NCBI GenBank assembly: GCA_028554745.1
Contig: JAQOTN010000012.1
Location: forward strand, 186,001 to 250,000
DNA: 64,000 nt
Direction of reading: 5' to 3'
Source of the DNA: Blastocrithidia nonstop
Lineage: Eukaryota; Euglenozoa; Kinetoplastea; Trypanosomatida; Trypanosomatidae
Part shown: piece by piece, positions 28,592-42,554 of the stretch
Layout: each line of letters opens with the position of its first letter
How positions within the stretch are numbered: the stretch's first letter is position 1
Made by a program: the position numbers and the translations under genes
Notes under the pieces: model-generated
The model's input: only the letters and a program-made list of their open reading frames with translations
Database searches by the model: none
What the model was told of the DNA's origin: nothing

Positions 28592-29812
28592 TTAATTATG
28601 TATAAGTTCATTGTAGCAATTTGTGCACAACACACAATCACTATTAATCAGATCATTGACCAAATTATTTACATGCAACGAACACGCTTTGCAAGTTGCT
28701 TGTTTACATACTGAGCAAACTTCTGTACAATCATGACACACAGGATAATGACAAATATTGCAGCTGGAGCACAATACAGAAGTACGCAGACATTGAACAC
28801 AAGAAATATTATTGCCATTGTTTTCGCTTTGTCTATTTTCTTAATTGTTACTCCTACCTGTTTATGATGTCTGTTGTTGTGTGATTTGATTTGTAATGTT
28901 GCAATTATCTATTCTAGACAATGTAGACGACATGGCCGGTCATATTAATTGTACTGCTCTAATAATAGAAGTTGGGCTAGCAACAGACATGTTGAATGGA
29001 TAATGCTAAAATTATGCAAGATGCGGTGTTACAGTATTACACTATGAAAATGGTCTCGATGAAGAAGAAGTAAATATGTGCATAGTGGATATGTTGGTGA
29101 GTATTAACGATCACGTCTGCTACATTGTATCAATCAGTATGTGTGAAAATGGAACATGTTGGCCAATAGTAATTTCACATTTTCCTGTTTCATCATGACA
29201 GTGCAATTCGCGAAACAGTTTACACACACAGTGTATGAGATGTGCAATGACAACACACGGACATGTGAAAGGGCCATGAATAGGGCATCTCTGATAATAC
29301 AAGCAATATGGTGCATAATGCATCTACTGCTGTTGTTGTTGTTGTTGTTGTTGTTGTTACTGCAATTTATTCACGAAATGATTGAGCATAGCAACATTTG
29401 GCTTGATATTGAGTGTGACAATATTGTCATCTGTGTATAAAATCCGATGTGTAAAAAAGAAATCAAACATATTTTATTTATTGATAAATGTTTATTCTAT
29501 ATTTCCTGTATTGTTTGATGTTCATATTTTTCTCTATATCTGAACTATACAATTATTCTAATTATTAGTGCTACTACCATTATTGACACTCTTATCAAAA
29601 TTAACATTATTACAGCTTTGACTGACACTAGTTGTAGTATCACTAACATTTTCTGTTGTAGAGGGTACTGCTTATTATGTTTTCATTGGTTGATATGGCA
29701 TCGGAATAAACTTATGTTCTTGCTCACTCCTCTTTGCATCTCGAACGCGCTTACGTCCTGGCTTATCAATATTGACAATATTTTCTGTTAAGAAAGAGAG
29801 TGGGCAATTCAT
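28592..29812 (-). CDS. Cys-rich protein with Siva-like C-terminal zinc domain, 406 aa
   Basis: One frame from ATG at 29812 (MNCPLSFLTENIVNIDKPGR) to TAA at 28592. Inside it in-frame TAA codons at 29492 and 29012 would cut it into three small genes with only about 20 bases between them, too little for trans-splicing and polyadenylation, so they are read as Glu. The C-terminus has the cysteine order C-x2-C, C-x2-C-x2-C, C-x2-C, C-x2-C, C-x2-C, then C-x2-C (CVQC, CSSC, CHDC, CSVC, CKAC, CTNC), close to the C-terminal Cys-rich region of animal Siva. A CAA/polyGln run lies in the middle, next to HCHDETGKCEITIG. Function unknown in trypanosomatids; the Siva link rests on Cys spacing only. Confidence 0.55.
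29329..29361 (-). repeat. TTG/CAA triplet repeat coding polyglutamine
   Basis: About ten TTG units on the plus strand, read as CAA (Gln) in the minus-strand gene. Confidence 0.85.
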
Positions 29813-30208
29813 TTTTACGTTTACTCAGCAAAATAAATATTTTTGACAATCGTAAGAAATATTAATGAGAAAAGTGTATTATATTTTTTCTGTCACTTGA
29901 AGTGATATTATTCTATAAGGAGATAATTAAAAAATTGTGCGAAAACAGAAAACTAATTTTGTAAAGGGTGCTAACAAGAAAAGAGAAAAAGTTATTGATG
30001 TGCATATATATACATTTAAAGAGAGATGTACTTTACATAAATCTTCATTGTAACAAAAATATGTATAAAAAGACAAACCATTTATGTCTCATAAATGATA
30101 TTGTACAATAATTGATTATTTTATCTGAACTAATTCATATTAATTCATCAAACTCTGCTATGTTTTAATTTTATTATTGTTATCGTCGTTATTATTGTTA
30201 TATCTGTG
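29813..30208. other. intergenic spacer, AT-rich
   Basis: About 400 bases, no gene seen. Confidence 0.6.
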
Positions 30209-31315
30209 TTAACACTGTGAGAGAATATGACGTAACAGGCCTGTGCGTTCATTGCGATCAGAACACCGTCTACAGCGTCGTAGCAATTCTGCAAGTCATG
30301 CCAAGTTATGTATGGCTAACAGTATAGTCGCATTCATCTCTTGCACAGTGAGTAAATGATGAAGATAGGCACGATGATGACGCATACACGTAAAGCACAC
30401 ACAATGTGTACATAATGGTGCAATATCAAGTGCGTAAGACGAATCATTCAAATCAATTTGTGGTTCATTTACACATACACCAACATTATCTTGCATACTA
30501 TATGTGTAATCTAAATTTACAGTAAATGCAATGCCTTTCTCTGCAAGCGCTCACGGCAGTGTTGACTCGATCAAGTGTACATCGGCGTCTATTGCAGCAC
30601 ATATGGTAGCGATATTGCTCGCAATACACATAACAAATGGTACGTCATTCTATTTGACATTCCTATTAGCATGATCAGTATAATCATCATATTCACAATC
30701 TGCAGCGGATAAGCTGTTTTGAGTTATCAACACTAATGCCTAGTGAAACGCTCGTACATTTTCGTTCTGTGGCACCAAGTCAACATATGTGGTCTGCACA
30801 GGTAAATTTAATGAGGCCGGGGCTAAAAGTGTGCACGAATTATCAGTAATCGAATTAACGCTTTGCTTGTACCAAAGTTCTGATCGTGTGTAGGCCAGTT
30901 TACGTCTTTTGTGCGACATGTCAAGTAGTGAGACCGCATCATGAATAGGCACCGCGAAACTTGGTTGCAAGATACGTACTAATTTACTTCATTTAGCTAC
31001 ATCTATAGTTATTCGTCCATTTTCATGCTCACCGACAATCGATTGTGATGTTGTTGGCCCACTTGCATGTAGGCCACAAAAGGCACTTTTGCAAGTTAAG
31101 ACAACTTTGAAATCAGGCAAGCCACAAAAGGATGACAAGGCCATGTTCGATCGACTACAGGGCATTTCGAATAAACAGGCTTCGACAACAGAAATACTGA
31201 TAAGTCGTTCTTACGGTTGTAATATGTTTCTCACTTGTGTCGGTGTCAGATCTGGCACTGATCCACGTCGTGATGGGATGACCAAATATGAACCTTTGCT
31301 ATGATTACTCATCAT
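30209..31315 (-). CDS. QTRT2: queuine tRNA-ribosyltransferase accessory subunit 2, 368 aa
   Basis: Non-catalytic partner of the eukaryotic TGT that inserts queuine into tRNA anticodon position 34. Starts MMSNHSKGSYLVIPSRRGSV, then PDLTPTQVRNIL. AFCGLHASGP, AVPIHDAVSLLDMSHKRRK, HLIESTLPWALAEKGIAFT (the partner of QTRT2 ESFFPYQVTERGCALTFSF), and the zinc site CTHCVCFTCMRHHRAYLHHL...LLAIHNL with Cys-x-Cys-x2-Cys and a later His follow the family. Shorter than the roughly 415-residue human subunit. It uses TAA/TAG as Glu right after NILQP and TGA as Trp. It ends LLRHILSQC before TAA at 30209. Confidence 0.85.
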
Positions 31316-32096
31316 CGTCGTACTCGTAGTCGTAATCGTTGTTACTGATGTTGATAGTTGTAACAGCTTAGTTATAATATTTTTATACTTTGATGTAAGC
31401 AAATTTTGATGAAGTATAAAAAAATAAAATATTTGCTACAGCTCTGACTTACACACCAAACATCATAGTTCACACATAACACGAAAGTAAGTGAAAAATA
31501 ATAATATATTTCTTTTTGCAACAGATAATTGATTGTGCATTACATACAACTGTTTCGTAGGAAACGCATAGTAAATCAACATAATTTGAATGAAGTGCAT
31601 GCTATTTGAAACGCTGAAAGTAAACAACTGTTCTATATGGAAATAAAAATGAAGGCGAAACAAATTATTTGCAACTAGTAATTTATGCTACTTTTTACTC
31701 TGCATCTATGGTAAAACATTAAATCTATGCATGATATACTTTTATTTTTTTCATTGTAAATTTTTTTTTTGCAAGTAAATTGAATTCTGCTCTATGATTT
31801 GTTACTCTGTACAAATATTGTATAGTCTGCATTTGTGTACTCTGGCAAATGTAATTTTATAAAAAAAAATTTAAAAGTAAATAACTTTTTTTCACCCCTC
31901 AGTCTTACTTGCCCTACTTACTCTGTCTATGTTAAAGACATTCTATGATTAGCATTGTTTACCAATATACACAAAGAAAGTGAAAGTAAATAAATTAGAG
32001 TTATGACAAACAATTGTGAATGCTGAGACGTATTTTGAAAAAGAATTTGTTGTTTTAGTAAATATAATTATAGTTGTTATTATAGTTGTTTGATTT
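31316..32096. other. intergenic spacer, AT-rich
   Basis: About 780 bases with T- and A-runs. One hydrophobic minus frame (31,463-31,663) shows no family resemblance and no coding-like composition. Confidence 0.55.
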
Positions 32097-35792
<3,696 letters not shown>

Positions 35793-36161
35793 CTTTAAAA
35801 ATAGTCTTTCTTTACCACTTCTATACCTTAAATAACGATGACTAATATTTGTCACACTAACTTATAATTTGAAGAAAAGACAAGTAAATTAACATAAAAT
35901 ACTGTAAGTATTTCTCACCCATACGTGATTGTATATTTACGTGAGCTAAAAAAAAAATTGATTGCATTTCAAATTTAAACTTGTTGACATAACATGCAAA
36001 TTAAGTGATAGTTATTAAAATAGTATTATCTTAAATTGTAAGATATATACAAGGGAAAAAGAGAACAAACAAATGGTTTGAAGATGAAAATGCAGTTACA
36101 TTCATTTCATCTTACATTTGCACGTTATCAAATAAATTTATTATTTACAATATAAATTTAT
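35793..36161. other. spacer between SMC3 and the retroelement
   Basis: About 370 AT-rich bases. No terminal repeat that I can recognise. Confidence 0.5.
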
Positions 36162-38110
36162 TTAGTTATCTGTGTTCAGGAGAACAGCACTTCCCAACAG
36201 TCTCATAATTTACTATAATTTTTTTGCCTTAACTGCTGTATTTCGGTTAGTCATCAACTTTAATAAAGAACAACATTCGCGTATCAACAGTTCATTGATG
36301 TAACCTAAATCATTTTCAATAATTTTATTTGTTATGTTCACATCAAAATTACATGATAGCGTATCAATATTGTTGAGTTCACCTGTAACGTAAAAAAATT
36401 AACCTTTGTTTTGTTAGTGAACATAAGATTATTAGTGAGTTCGTACAATTTATTCAATGCATAACCTCTGCCGATGACACCATACCCATTTACTTTACGT
36501 TGTGCCAATACAATAGAGAAGTGATCAGTCACAATTGCAATCTTCATTGGTGTTGCTGTGTACTGTAAATACGTGTGCTGAGTTTTGTGCGGTGAAGTAA
36601 TTCGTTGTGCCTTCACCTTGTGGCGTGCCTGTACATTGTAAGTCATGCACTCATCATTGTTGGTAGGTGCGTGTTACCCCATTACGCCACTTTGCAATGG
36701 CACCCCAACCACTCTTTGATGCATCAGTGTATATTATAAAATCATAGTCCTCGTGACTGTTAGTAATAGTTATTGGTTCAGCTATGTGCCATCACTTGTT
36801 TTCTGTCAACTGTGCACCAATGTCATCAAGTGCATTACGCGATGGGGGTACAACAACAGACATCTCTGCATCTCAGTTCTGATGCACATCTACCAACCTG
36901 TATACACGGCCCGATATGCACGTAGCAAAGTAAACAACTTTGCAGGGTTGAGTTGTGTGGTGTGCACTGCATAACAGATGAGTGACACCAAGGAGGCAAA
37001 TATGCGACACGTAAAACGTTGTGCTCGTAGTGCTAAAGTTAATTTAGCAACAGTCTTTGTACTGTTACGCACTACTCTCTATCTACCATTTCATGCATAC
37101 TACTCACCCAGGAACACAGTATTATCACATGCCATCTAAAGTAGTTAATCATCACTCTTAGCAATTAGTTCCTCTCTGTTGAGTTATGTCAATGAATTGA
37201 AACAACGTATGTGTTACAATATATGGTGCGTACAACATAACAGAAATTGTATTATTGGACTTCCTCTGCAGCAATCATTATGTTATCTATCGTTGTTGTT
37301 ATCACTACGGGCGTGTTAATGTCTACAATGACATTTGTGATTGCTTGAGCTACGGCTACACTTCATCGTGCTCCTGTAGGTAGTGTTTTCAACCGGTAAT
37401 AGCCGTTATTTGCACGGAATACAAAGCAGTTGCGTGTCTCTTCAGGCAGTGATATACTGTTATAAATATGCCTAGAAATCAATTTGGAGCATATAACGTG
37501 CATAACGCAACTGTTGTCGACGTGCGAAGCGTGATGGGTGACGTGACGTATGGCAGTCATTCTTTATTTAATCACTTTACTGGGATGTAGCTCAGTGAAC
37601 AATCTGCGTCGTTCTTTCATCTCATTGACTGCAAACACATTGACACCATGTACACCAAATAAAGAAGGCTGTGTGATGTGAGCGTCATTACAACGCTCAA
37701 ACTTGTGCATCTCTACCTCTTTGTGAATGTCATCAAGAAACAACTGCGTCTTCTTGATGGTGCGAGAGGTAACAAGTGACAGGAAATAAAATGGCTGTAA
37801 CCACAGCAAAGCAGAAAGTAGAAACTAATGTGAAGATATTTTATTTGTGGGCAAACTCTTTACTGCCTCCATGTTTAACAACGTGACCTCTTTTAAATGA
37901 AGGGGTCAAATGGATGGGTGTGGCAGTGTGATGGGTGCTTCGTTGTTCATTTGCCTAATTAGTGCGTAGAGTTCTACTTCATTGACGCCTAAACTGGTGG
38001 CGTCAAGTGCATTTACGTCCTAATTCGTGTGGTTGAGGAGGAGGACATGACCTGCGTTGTCCTGCGCTATGTTGTGCCCTCTGTTGTCAACTGGCGGCCA
38101 TAACCCAGAT
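36162..38110 (-). pseudogene. reverse transcriptase-RNase H polyprotein, frameshifted
   Basis: RT: LPEETRNCFVFRANNGYYRL followed by KTLPTGARWSVAVAQAITNV (Trp by TGA) and TTIDNIMIAAEEVQ, where the IDN box sits in place of YxDD, as expected of this element group. Then LRAQRFTCRIFASLVSLICY and the RNase H start FIIYTDASKSGWGAIAKW with its first Asp. The second RNase H half is AIVTDHFSIVLAQRKVNGYG and GRGYALNKLYELTNN, and the tail is NNIDTLSCNFDVNIT...YINELLIRE. These pieces lie in successive different frames (about 38,100-37,240; 37,130-36,760; 36,740-36,660; 36,640-36,420; 36,400-36,162), so at least four indels separate them. Confidence 0.78.
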
Positions 38111-39026
38111 ATCTGCGTAGTGTGTCTAGGCGTGAATGACCCGTCATTAGCATTATTTGCGACTATGGCACCTTCATTGCAGCCATGTGTAATGCTGCTC
38201 CTTTACGCAGCGATGACAGTGCTGATAGTGGGTTTTGTTGACGTAGTGCATATCGCACCGCATTCTTCACTAACGTGGCATCGCTAAACAGGTATTGATG
38301 TGGTGCTCTGCGGCACATGAGTGCGTGCAGTGTGGAGACATCTTGTATTGTCATAAGCAACCCTAGTTGATACGTGCCACGAAAAAGTGTGGTCCTTTGC
38401 CTCTTCGTATTGTTAAAGACACAAGCACTGTTCCATCTGTGTTCGCCGCACCCAACGTTATGTCCCTCACTGCCAAGTTCACTATGTCATCTGAATGCGC
38501 AGCAAACACTCATATTATGGTGAGGTATAGTGCAGCTTCTGTGTGATAACCCAGCTTCTTCTTTGCTGCTGCTATTTATTGCAGCGTCACATGTGTAAAT
38601 GTTGTTGCAGGCGTTTCTCTGTTGTAGCGCAGAGCTGCTGCCATTCCTGCCCTTCATTATAGGTATTAATCCAGTTTGATGGGCTACAGCTGATTTGTGT
38701 ACAAAGACAGGTTAAGTAGTGCTGCTTTGACATTAGCATAAATTTTGCTGATGGTTGACCACTTTTTGTGCAACAGCCATTCTGCGCACCAACTCTAGCA
38801 ATGCTTTTTGGAACGACACATTGAGTGAATTATGCAGCATTGCACGTATCTCGTTGATCCATCGCAGGTGTTGCTGACGTGTTTGTGGTGTAATTGCGTT
38901 TTCACGCCATTTGTGTGACGTGTGAAGGCTTTCCGCTATATACATATCATATTCGTGGGCAGACGTGACCCCCAGGACATCTACCCCAGCCGTTTAAATG
39001 CAGCTGTCGTGCTGTGTTTAGTGCAT
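38013..39026 (-). pseudogene. tyrosine recombinase, frameshifted
   Basis: Likely start ATG at 39026. The N-terminal SAM-like part reads TPQTRQQHLRWINEIRAMLH. The frame then shifts at an A-run near 38,758. The core continues in another frame as LGYHTEAALYLTIIWVFAAH, DDIVNLAVRDITLG and LTIRRGKGPHFFVARI, and returns to the first frame near 38,370 for DVSTLHALMCRRAPHQYLFS, SLRKGAALHMAAMKVPE and MTGHSRLDTLRRYLGYG. The last two hold the catalytic Arg, the His-x-x-Arg-like box and the candidate Tyr nucleophile. In DIRS-type elements this enzyme integrates the circular cDNA. Confidence 0.72.
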
Positions 39027-39072
39027 GCTCCTTCTCACAATCTACCCCGTTTGCTACGTTGGTCTGAGTGCA

Positions 39073-39540
39073 TTACTCAAGAATTAGTGGATTAACTAAG
39101 TCAATTGATGTATGTTTTACAGCATTTCTTTTAACATTATTATTTTCCTCATTTACAATGACTTTTAAACTACTACTCTTTACACTTTACTTATCCATGT
39201 TAAGTCTATTACCACATCTTTCTTTACGTTCATATTACATGCTTAACACATCTTTAACATACAAACCGACAACACATGGATTAGGCTGTGTAGACAATGT
39301 GTAATGTCCAGAATATGCACCAATATTTGTGATATTACCTCGAAATGCAGCACCTAATGCAAATGTGTAATTGCATTTATCAAGTTGTTGTGGGAGTCTT
39401 ATTTGACCATTGCTTTCTACAAACACTATCTACTCATTCAACGCATTTTGTGTAAGTGGTAACAGTGTTTCCTTCCCATTTATATTATCATTACAAAGAA
39501 AGGTAAAGCTATACCGGGCAGGGTCGTGGCGTGTCGCAAT
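39073..39540 (-). pseudogene. fragment with ubiquitin-hydrolase (USP)-like C-terminal motif
   Basis: A frame upstream of the recombinase reads RHDPARYSFTFLCNDNINGK, then LPQQLDKCNYTFALGAAFRG and IGAYSGHYTLS. The LPxxLD...YxFxLxA...GxxxGHYT spacing resembles the end of USP deubiquitinases, with the His of the catalytic site. After this the sequence becomes Lys/Asn/Ser-rich to a TAA at 39073. No Cys box is visible, so it is either an element-encoded protein or a captured host fragment. Confidence 0.35.
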
Positions 39541-40512
39541 ATAATTAGATATGTAAATACTTCTTATTCTGATTATTTTATTTCTTACAATATTTATAAA
39601 TTTACATTATGTTAATCGTAATTATGACCTTACTTTACAAATTTTTTAATGAATAGATTATTGATATTGTGTTTTTACATCTATTACCTCTATGTTTTAT
39701 TTGCACTTATTTTAATATTAAAATAATATAAGATTAACAATTATTACAAAATATATTTGAGCTCTCACATAAATAAACAAATATATATAATTTTTAACAA
39801 CCTCTCACCCTCCCTGCAAGAAGTTAATTAATTATCATGTATTAAAGATATAAGCACATTAAGTGTATATTGGAATTTAAATATTAAAATTTACTTCAGT
39901 GCAATCAAGTTTTATGATGTATATGTATAAATATCAATGGAGTATATGTAATAAGACAAATCAACAAGATAACATCAGTATTGAGTTGAATTTGAATAAT
40001 TTTCTTTCTTTCTTCCCTCTCGTACTACCATGTAGTTCATTTGCCTTGGCTCTCAGAGTTAGAGACACTGATGTCTCGACCAGGGGTTGCCAATGGCCTG
40101 ACCACAGAAAATAAATAATTATAATTATAAATAATAAATTATTTAATAACATGCAAATGTAAAGATGAAATGAATGAAATTACAATTTCATCTTTAACAA
40201 TTTGCTTGTTCTTGTTTCCCTTTTAATTTGTTTATAGTTTAGCGACAATATCATGTTTTTTCTTTTACAACCGAAAATTTATAACTTTTAGTGTACAATT
40301 ATAAGCTTCTTTGGAAACTTACATAACTTGTTATAATTAAAAGATAGTCGATATACATCAAAATATATTATAATAATTTAAATATTGTAAATTTTTTTAG
40401 AGTTAAAAGTGCACAAAAAATAAATTTACACTAATATATTTTCTGAAATTTTTATTTTTTTTTACTCGATTTAGAAGAGTTTAATTTCAATATATTGTTT
40501 CGCCAAGTAATT
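39541..40512. promoter_or_regulatory. divergent strand-switch region, left part
   Basis: Very AT-rich DNA between the minus block (ending in the retroelement) and the first plus-strand gene. In trypanosomatids such divergent switches act as transcription start regions marked by chromatin rather than by a sequence motif. The GC-rich island inside it is listed separately. No further gene seen. Confidence 0.5.
40016..40112. other. GC-rich foldable island in the strand-switch region
   Basis: About 95 bases of balanced composition in the middle of AT-rich DNA. It contains a perfect 5-bp hairpin with 3-base loop (40024-40036), a perfect 6-bp hairpin with 4-base loop (40062-40077), and flanks 40044-40050 and 40089-40096 that can pair around the second hairpin. 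A possible structured RNA or a captured fragment. A short minus frame across it shows no family resemblance. Confidence 0.3.
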
Positions 40513-41040
40513 ATGATCAAACGATTCGCATATAAGCTGGTCAGGTTAAGGTTGCTGTATTTAATACTTAGCATCACACTACTATTATTATGTGCCATCA
40601 CTTGTTTAGGATAAAAGTAATTTTAGAACGAAAAGAAGATTACTATAATAAAGTTCGTCAAAACAATTGACTTTTGAGAATTCTTTTCGTGATAAAAATA
40701 CTAAAAAAATCGAACAAGGCCCTTTTAATTTGCTAAAAATTAGCTTTAAGGGCAGCAATTTTGCTATCATGGTTATATACAATTGCTCAATTAACTTTCA
40801 AAACGCGGTAAGAAAATAACGCGATTGAAAGAGTTAGATCGTATAATTATTGAAGAATTATATACTCCATAGGAAATGCGTAAAGTGATTGAAAAAGTAA
40901 GTGCATATGTTCGAGAACACGAACAACTTTTAAATAATAATCTCCATCCATAAATTTATATTGAAATAAAAACTTCAGCTAAGTTACAATAGGAGTTGTA
41001 AATAATAATTGAAAGTATACTAAGCGCAAAATAACTTTAA
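40513..41040 (+). CDS. orphan membrane-anchored protein, about 175 aa
   Basis: Open from ATG at 40513 to TAA at 41032-41034 or 41038-41040. N-terminus MIKRFAYKLVRLRLLYLILS followed by ITLLLLCAITCLG is a basic stretch then one hydrophobic segment (about residues 14-33), a signal anchor or transit signal. The rest is charged and helical: KITIIKFVKTIDFWEFFSWE, KKITRLKELDRIIIEELYTP, EEMRKVIEKVSAYVREHEQL and LQEELEIIIESILSAK. Recoded Glu and Trp codons are numerous between 40,609 and 40,740, which alone would break it into fragments. No family recognised. It is the only plus-strand gene left of the minus-strand orphan at 41,692. Confidence 0.55.
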
Positions 41041-41691
41041 TTAGTTCAGAATAGCTTTTTATGTGCTCAAATGTATGTTTTACCTTGTTAATATGCTACA
41101 TTTCAATCACCTGTTTTTGAGCTAAATGTCTACATTAAAATGTTTAATAACGTGTTTACAAGTTAAATTAAGGTACAAACTATCTCAAATTTTTTACTAT
41201 GTGTACTTCACTTTTTCTTGAATATTCTTTCACATTATTTATCACACATTATAAAAAATTTATTTTTATTTTTATACCAACATTTTTTTCTCAAGCTAAA
41301 AAAAATTGTGTGTACGTTTGTACACATAAATAACCTCCTGTATTTAATATTTTAATGTGACTTTATCTTTTTTTTCCATTCTATTTCGCAACAGTGTATC
41401 AATCTACTATATAATACTGCTACAATAGTGTTGTAATCAGCGTATCTACATTTTTATAAACGTGATTTAGTTATTTGAATTCTTAAACTTTCGTGAAATT
41501 AAACGTTTTGCGATCTAATTATGTATTTACTTTTTACAATTCAGCATCTTATTTAAATTTGCTACTTGAGTAAAAAAATTAAATTTATACACACAACGTA
41601 ATTTAGGTTTTATTATGAAAAGTGAATGATGCACATTTGCAATTTCATTTTATGCTATATTTACCTTATAAAAAATTTAATTTTTAAACAC
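41041..41691. other. AT-rich spacer inside the strand-switch region
   Basis: About 650 bases, converging ends of the two orphan genes. Nothing recognisable. Confidence 0.5.
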
Positions 41692-42237
41692 TTATATAAC
41701 TAGATATATATATGAATTTCTAAAAAATAATCATGATAGATTAATAAAAATATAGTCGAGTACTCTATTTCGTGTTTTGATTACGTAGTTCTTCTCGTTG
41801 TTTTTGACTATTGTGTCAATGTTTGGCATTGAAGATGAACTGATGCGGTAACTAGGCAAACAGAAATACAGCTTTAGCATGTCGTAGCTTGAACAGCATT
41901 GTGGCGTAGGTAGCAATCTTTTGAGCAGTGATACACGCAAGTTATACAAGACAATACCGCATGACTACTACAGTGTAATGAATGGCTCTTAGTCTACACT
42001 GAGCATTAGTCAAAAGGTTGTGCTGTGCTCTACTATACGTCATCGTGTCAAGCGTTATGCACGCTCACGAAATGTATATCACAAATGATTTGTTGGCTCA
42101 ATCATGTTTGCAACTATGTAATGCATATGTACATAGTCTCTCTTATTTGGCATGATCAATGCTGCTTGATGTCAAATTGAGTTGAAAATAACGTTATCCA
42201 TCTCTTCGTCACGTTATCATTGCACTTCGTGAAACAT
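41692..42237 (-). CDS. orphan protein, about 181 aa or longer
   Basis: The minus frame from ATG at 42237 (MFHEVQWERDEEMDN) to TAA at 41692 has normal composition: FNSIWHQAALIMPNKRDYVH, MIEPTNHLWYTFRERAERLT, PFITLEESCGIVLYNLRVSL, LPTPQCCSSYDMLKLYFCLP. At least five Trp are TGA, and Glu is TAG/TAA. Open, coding-like sequence continues upstream of 42237 to about 42,400 without an obvious ATG, so the start may be higher or a 5' part may be lost. No family recognised. It interrupts the divergent switch and could belong to an older mobile element. Confidence 0.45.
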
Positions 42238-42554
42238 GATCGTGTTTGTGACTAACACAAACTGATTCGTGTAAATTTTTCTAAATAGTTTTGTTATTAA
42301 TAACAACACTTTCTTTACAAAGACATATTCTGCTACTAAATAAATCTGTTTTTGTTATTCACTACCCTCATCAGTAAAATTAATGGTAAGTTTATATTAA
42401 ATATTATAATTATTTTCGTACACCTAGTTTTATGCTATTATTGTGATATATGTTATTTTGTATGTGTCATATATTTAATTTGTAAAGTTATCTTGTAAAA
42501 GTTCACTTAAAAAAAAATAAATTTATCACATTATAGACTAAACAAGAAATAAAC
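42238..42554. other. divergent spacer between orphan and TXNDC9
   Basis: About 320 bases. The left half may still be coding on the minus strand (see the orphan entry). The right half should hold the splice acceptor of the plus-strand gene. Confidence 0.4.

Larger units (their letters stand above)
36162..39540 (-). mobile_element. decayed DIRS-like retroelement (VIPER/TATE type)
   Basis: Upstream-to-downstream on the minus strand it carries a tyrosine recombinase remnant, a reverse transcriptase and RNase H, the order seen in kinetoplastid VIPER and TATE elements of the DIRS group. Reading frames shift several times inside otherwise well-conserved domains, while flanking host genes are intact, so it is most likely a dead copy. 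TGA is still read as Trp and TAG/TAA as Glu inside it, so it is adapted to the host code. The outer limits are approximate: the left end is the last coding TAA, the right end is where composition turns to AT-rich. I did not find split direct or inverted repeats by eye. Confidence 0.75.

Noticed and set aside
36784-40608. A 19-base identity between the retroelement (36,784) and the plus-strand orphan (40,590)
   Set aside because: The flanking bases do not match and no longer shared segment is visible; probably chance, though a repeat search would settle it.
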